The position numbers and the translations under genes are program-made. A stretch of 7,373 bases of DNA from Spirochaetales bacterium (GTDB taxonomy: Bacteria; Spirochaetota; Spirochaetia; DSM-27196; PWMO01). Location of the stretch: assembly GCA_007130025.1 (NCBI GenBank), contig SLTF01000371.1, forward strand, positions 1-7,373. Direction: 5' to 3'. Positions 6,098 to 7,373 of this stretch are shown in pieces. Position 1 is the stretch's first letter, and the number at the start of each line of letters is the position of its first letter. Under the pieces are notes generated by a model. That model had not been told where the DNA came from, did no database searches, and saw nothing but the letters and a program-made list of their open reading frames with translations.

Positions 6098-7030
6098 GGG
6101 GGTGTTTTTATTCACCACGGTTCGCGGAAATCGAAGCTCCATACGCAACCGGACGATGATTCCGCATACTGAGTCGGTTGCGGAGCTGTGGCCGTGCTCG
6201 AGGTGATCGGCGGTGAGCTCACCATCCGCAATCGCGGTCTCTACGAGGTTCAACAGGTAGGCGGGAAAGCGCTCTTCGAGTGCCGCAACAAGCAGCGTGC
6301 GCCCCGCGGCGGTGGTGCCGCCCAGTCGAGCGGCGATGGTCGCCCGGTCCACGCTGATGTCGTCGCTCGGGGCTCCCTCCGCATTGGCTCGTTGGGCACC
6401 CAGGTGGTGGGGGCGCGCGGATCCGGCAGCCAACAGACACTCGGCCAGCAGGGCGCCGGTCAGAAAATCATCCCCCGAAGGCGTGAGCCCAATCCCAAGC
6501 CCTACCAGCCGTGACCAGTCGGGTCCGCCCTGCCCCTCTATCGCGGCACGGGCAAATCGAGTCACCGGCGTATCGGCCGCCGCCGAGACCAGCGGCGCCA
6601 TGCCGCCGTCGCGACCGTGGGTTCCGACCAGCGCTTCCAACCGGTGAGCCAGCCCCTCCGCCGGATATGAATCGCTGGTGGTCGCGCCCAGCCGGCCCTC
6701 CCAGCGGGCGGATCCCTCGCAGCCAACACGCGGCAGGGGCGGCCCGTCGGCCCCGGCTGCCGGCGAACCTCCGATCATCAGCGGCCCACCAAGCTCCACC
6801 CCGGCGGGAAAGCGATCCACCAGCACCGCGGTTGCCGCCATGTCCCGCGGGCGAACTACCAGCGATACCAGCGCGCCATTGGACGCTCCCTCAAGGTTGA
6901 CGGCGCGATCGAATACCGAGTGCACCCGCAGCATCACGGCAAGGGGGACCATCGCACCAACCAGCCGTGCCACCGGGGGAGGCAGAGCAGACGGGAGACC
7001 GGAGAATGGGATGGGCGCCGGACCGTTCAT
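6086..7030 (-). CDS. DUF2877 family protein, AllH/YlbF-like (putative carbamoyltransferase subunit)
   Basis: This 314-residue protein carries the DUF2877 signature GIGLTPSGDDFLTG (179-192) and a C-terminal GHSSATD block (280-286), a variant of the family's usual GHSSGTD. E. coli YlbF/AllH (about 270 residues) is the third component of the AllFGH oxamate carbamoyltransferase; the two other component families are encoded in the next operon of this window. The N-terminal half is rich in Ala, Gly and Pro and less conserved, with no signal peptide. The ATG at 7028-7030 lacks a Shine-Dalgarno sequence, but a -10 element ends 7 nt before it, suggesting a leaderless mRNA; a later start is possible, though I see no better one. 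The gene is first in a unit with the permease rather than beside its presumed partners, an unusual arrangement. Family assignment is good; the role is by homology and context. Confidence 0.88.
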   Translation of the reverse strand: MNGPAPIPFSGLPSALPPPVARLVGAMVPLAVMLRVHSVFDRAVNLEGASNGALVSLVVRPRDMAATAVLVDRFPAGVELGGPLMIGGSPAAGADGPPLPRVGCEGSARWEGRLGATTSDSYPAEGLAHRLEALVGTHGRDGGMAPLVSAAADTPVTRFARAAIEGQGGPDWSRLVGLGIGLTPSGDDFLTGALLAECLLAAGSARPHHLGAQRANAEGAPSDDISVDRATIAARLGGTTAAGRTLLVAALEERFPAYLLNLVETAIADGELTADHLEHGHSSATDSVCGIIVRLRMELRFPRTVVNKNTPLII

Positions 7031-7037
7031 TTCGGTG

Positions 7038-7067
7038 ATTCTACCCGACTACACGCCGGAGCGGCAA
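7038..7067 (-). promoter_or_regulatory. Candidate promoter of the DUF2877 gene, giving a leaderless or near-leaderless mRNA
   Basis: On the minus strand TTGCCG (7062-7067, 4 of 6 to -35) and TAGAAT (7038-7043, 5 of 6 to -10) are 18 nt apart. The -10 ends 7 nt before the ATG, so transcription would start at or within about two bases of the A of the start codon. Absence of a Shine-Dalgarno sequence agrees with this. The gap to the divergent gene is only 59 nt, so its promoter must overlap this region; I see no convincing -35/-10 pair for it. Confidence 0.5.
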
Positions 7068-7089
7068 ACGTGATAGTGTCCGGCTACCG

Positions 7090-7373
7090 ATGAAAACCCT
7101 GTCAGAATCGACCATGGGAACGCTCTACGCCGCCGGCGCATTCGCGTTCTGGGGAGTTCTCCCCATCTACTGGAGGCTCCTTGAGGTGGCTCCGGCTCAC
7201 GAAATCCTCGCGCATCGAACGTTCTGGTCGTTCATCATGTCGGCTCTGATCCTGATGACCACCCGGCGCCGACGGTTCCTTGGCGTGCTTCGAGATCGAC
7301 GCTGTCGACACGCCCTCGTTCTCTCGGGGCTGCTGCTGGGGTTCAACTGGTTCACCTTCATTTTCGCCGTGAA
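7090..7373 (+). CDS. rarD: RarD family EamA/DMT-type transporter, N-terminal part (cut by window edge)
   Basis: The frame is open from the ATG at 7090 to the right edge, giving 94 residues of a protein usually about 300 long with ten membrane segments. Family features are the first membrane segment with FAFWGVLPIYWRLL (18-31), the EILAHRTFWS motif (38-47) and LLGFNWFTFIFAV (82-94), all typical of RarD (named from chloramphenicol sensitivity in Pseudomonas; the substrate is not established). A basic loop, RRRRF, follows the second segment, consistent with a cytoplasmic side. Met9 at 7114 is an alternative start; neither has a clear ribosome site. The gene is divergent from the DUF2877 gene with 59 nt between starts and is probably unrelated to the catabolic cluster, marking its border. 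Confidence 0.9.
   Translation, partial: MKTLSESTMGTLYAAGAFAFWGVLPIYWRLLEVAPAHEILAHRTFWSFIMSALILMTTRRRRFLGVLRDRRCRHALVLSGLLLGFNWFTFIFAV

Noticed and set aside
7072..7077. GATAGT as a -10 element for the RarD gene
   Set aside because: No -35-like sequence lies at 16-18 nt upstream, so the match is too weak to list.

Overview
The window is a compact, GC-rich bacterial locus. Almost every base is coding or accounted for by short regulatory gaps; the longest gap is about 200 nt. Most starts have good Shine-Dalgarno sequences, and three gaps contain sigma70-type promoter elements. The taxon cannot be fixed from the sequence; a Gram-negative environmental bacterium is likely. No mobile element, tRNA, rRNA or CRISPR array is visible.

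Layout from right to left, in the direction most genes are read (minus strand): a DUF2877 protein (AllH/YlbF-like, 6086-7030), a UraA-type nucleobase permease (4742-6007), a strong intrinsic terminator (4649-4691), then immediately a consensus promoter (4611-4638). That promoter drives a four-gene run: an FdrA/AllF-like protein (2991-4541), a DUF1116/AllG-like protein (1553-2986), a cyclase-family metal hydrolase (633-1505) and a CaiB/BaiF family III CoA-transferase cut by the left edge (1-620). At the right edge a divergent plus-strand gene starts (7090 onward), an EamA-type transporter of the RarD family; this marks the likely border of the cluster.

The key point is that the DUF2877, FdrA and DUF1116 families are the three components of the enzyme recently assigned in Escherichia coli as oxamate carbamoyltransferase (AllFGH). 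It splits oxalurate with phosphate to oxamate and carbamoyl phosphate at the end of anaerobic allantoin breakdown. All three occur here beside a nucleobase carrier, a hydrolase of a family that opens cyclic or N-acyl amides, and a CoA-transferase. A coherent inference is a catabolic module for a cyclic ureide or nucleobase-like compound: uptake by the permease, ring opening by the cyclase-family enzyme, phosphorolysis of the ureido product by the AllFGH-like complex, and CoA activation of the remaining acid. The substrate is not revealed by the sequence. A carbamate kinase, expected in such a pathway, is absent from the window and could lie left of position 1.

Regulation looks layered. The DUF2877 gene has a promoter so close to its ATG that the mRNA may be leaderless. 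The permease has its own promoter overlapping the end of the DUF2877 gene, with a perfect 7-bp inverted repeat across the -10 element. The FdrA-led operon has a nearly ideal promoter placed directly after the permease terminator.
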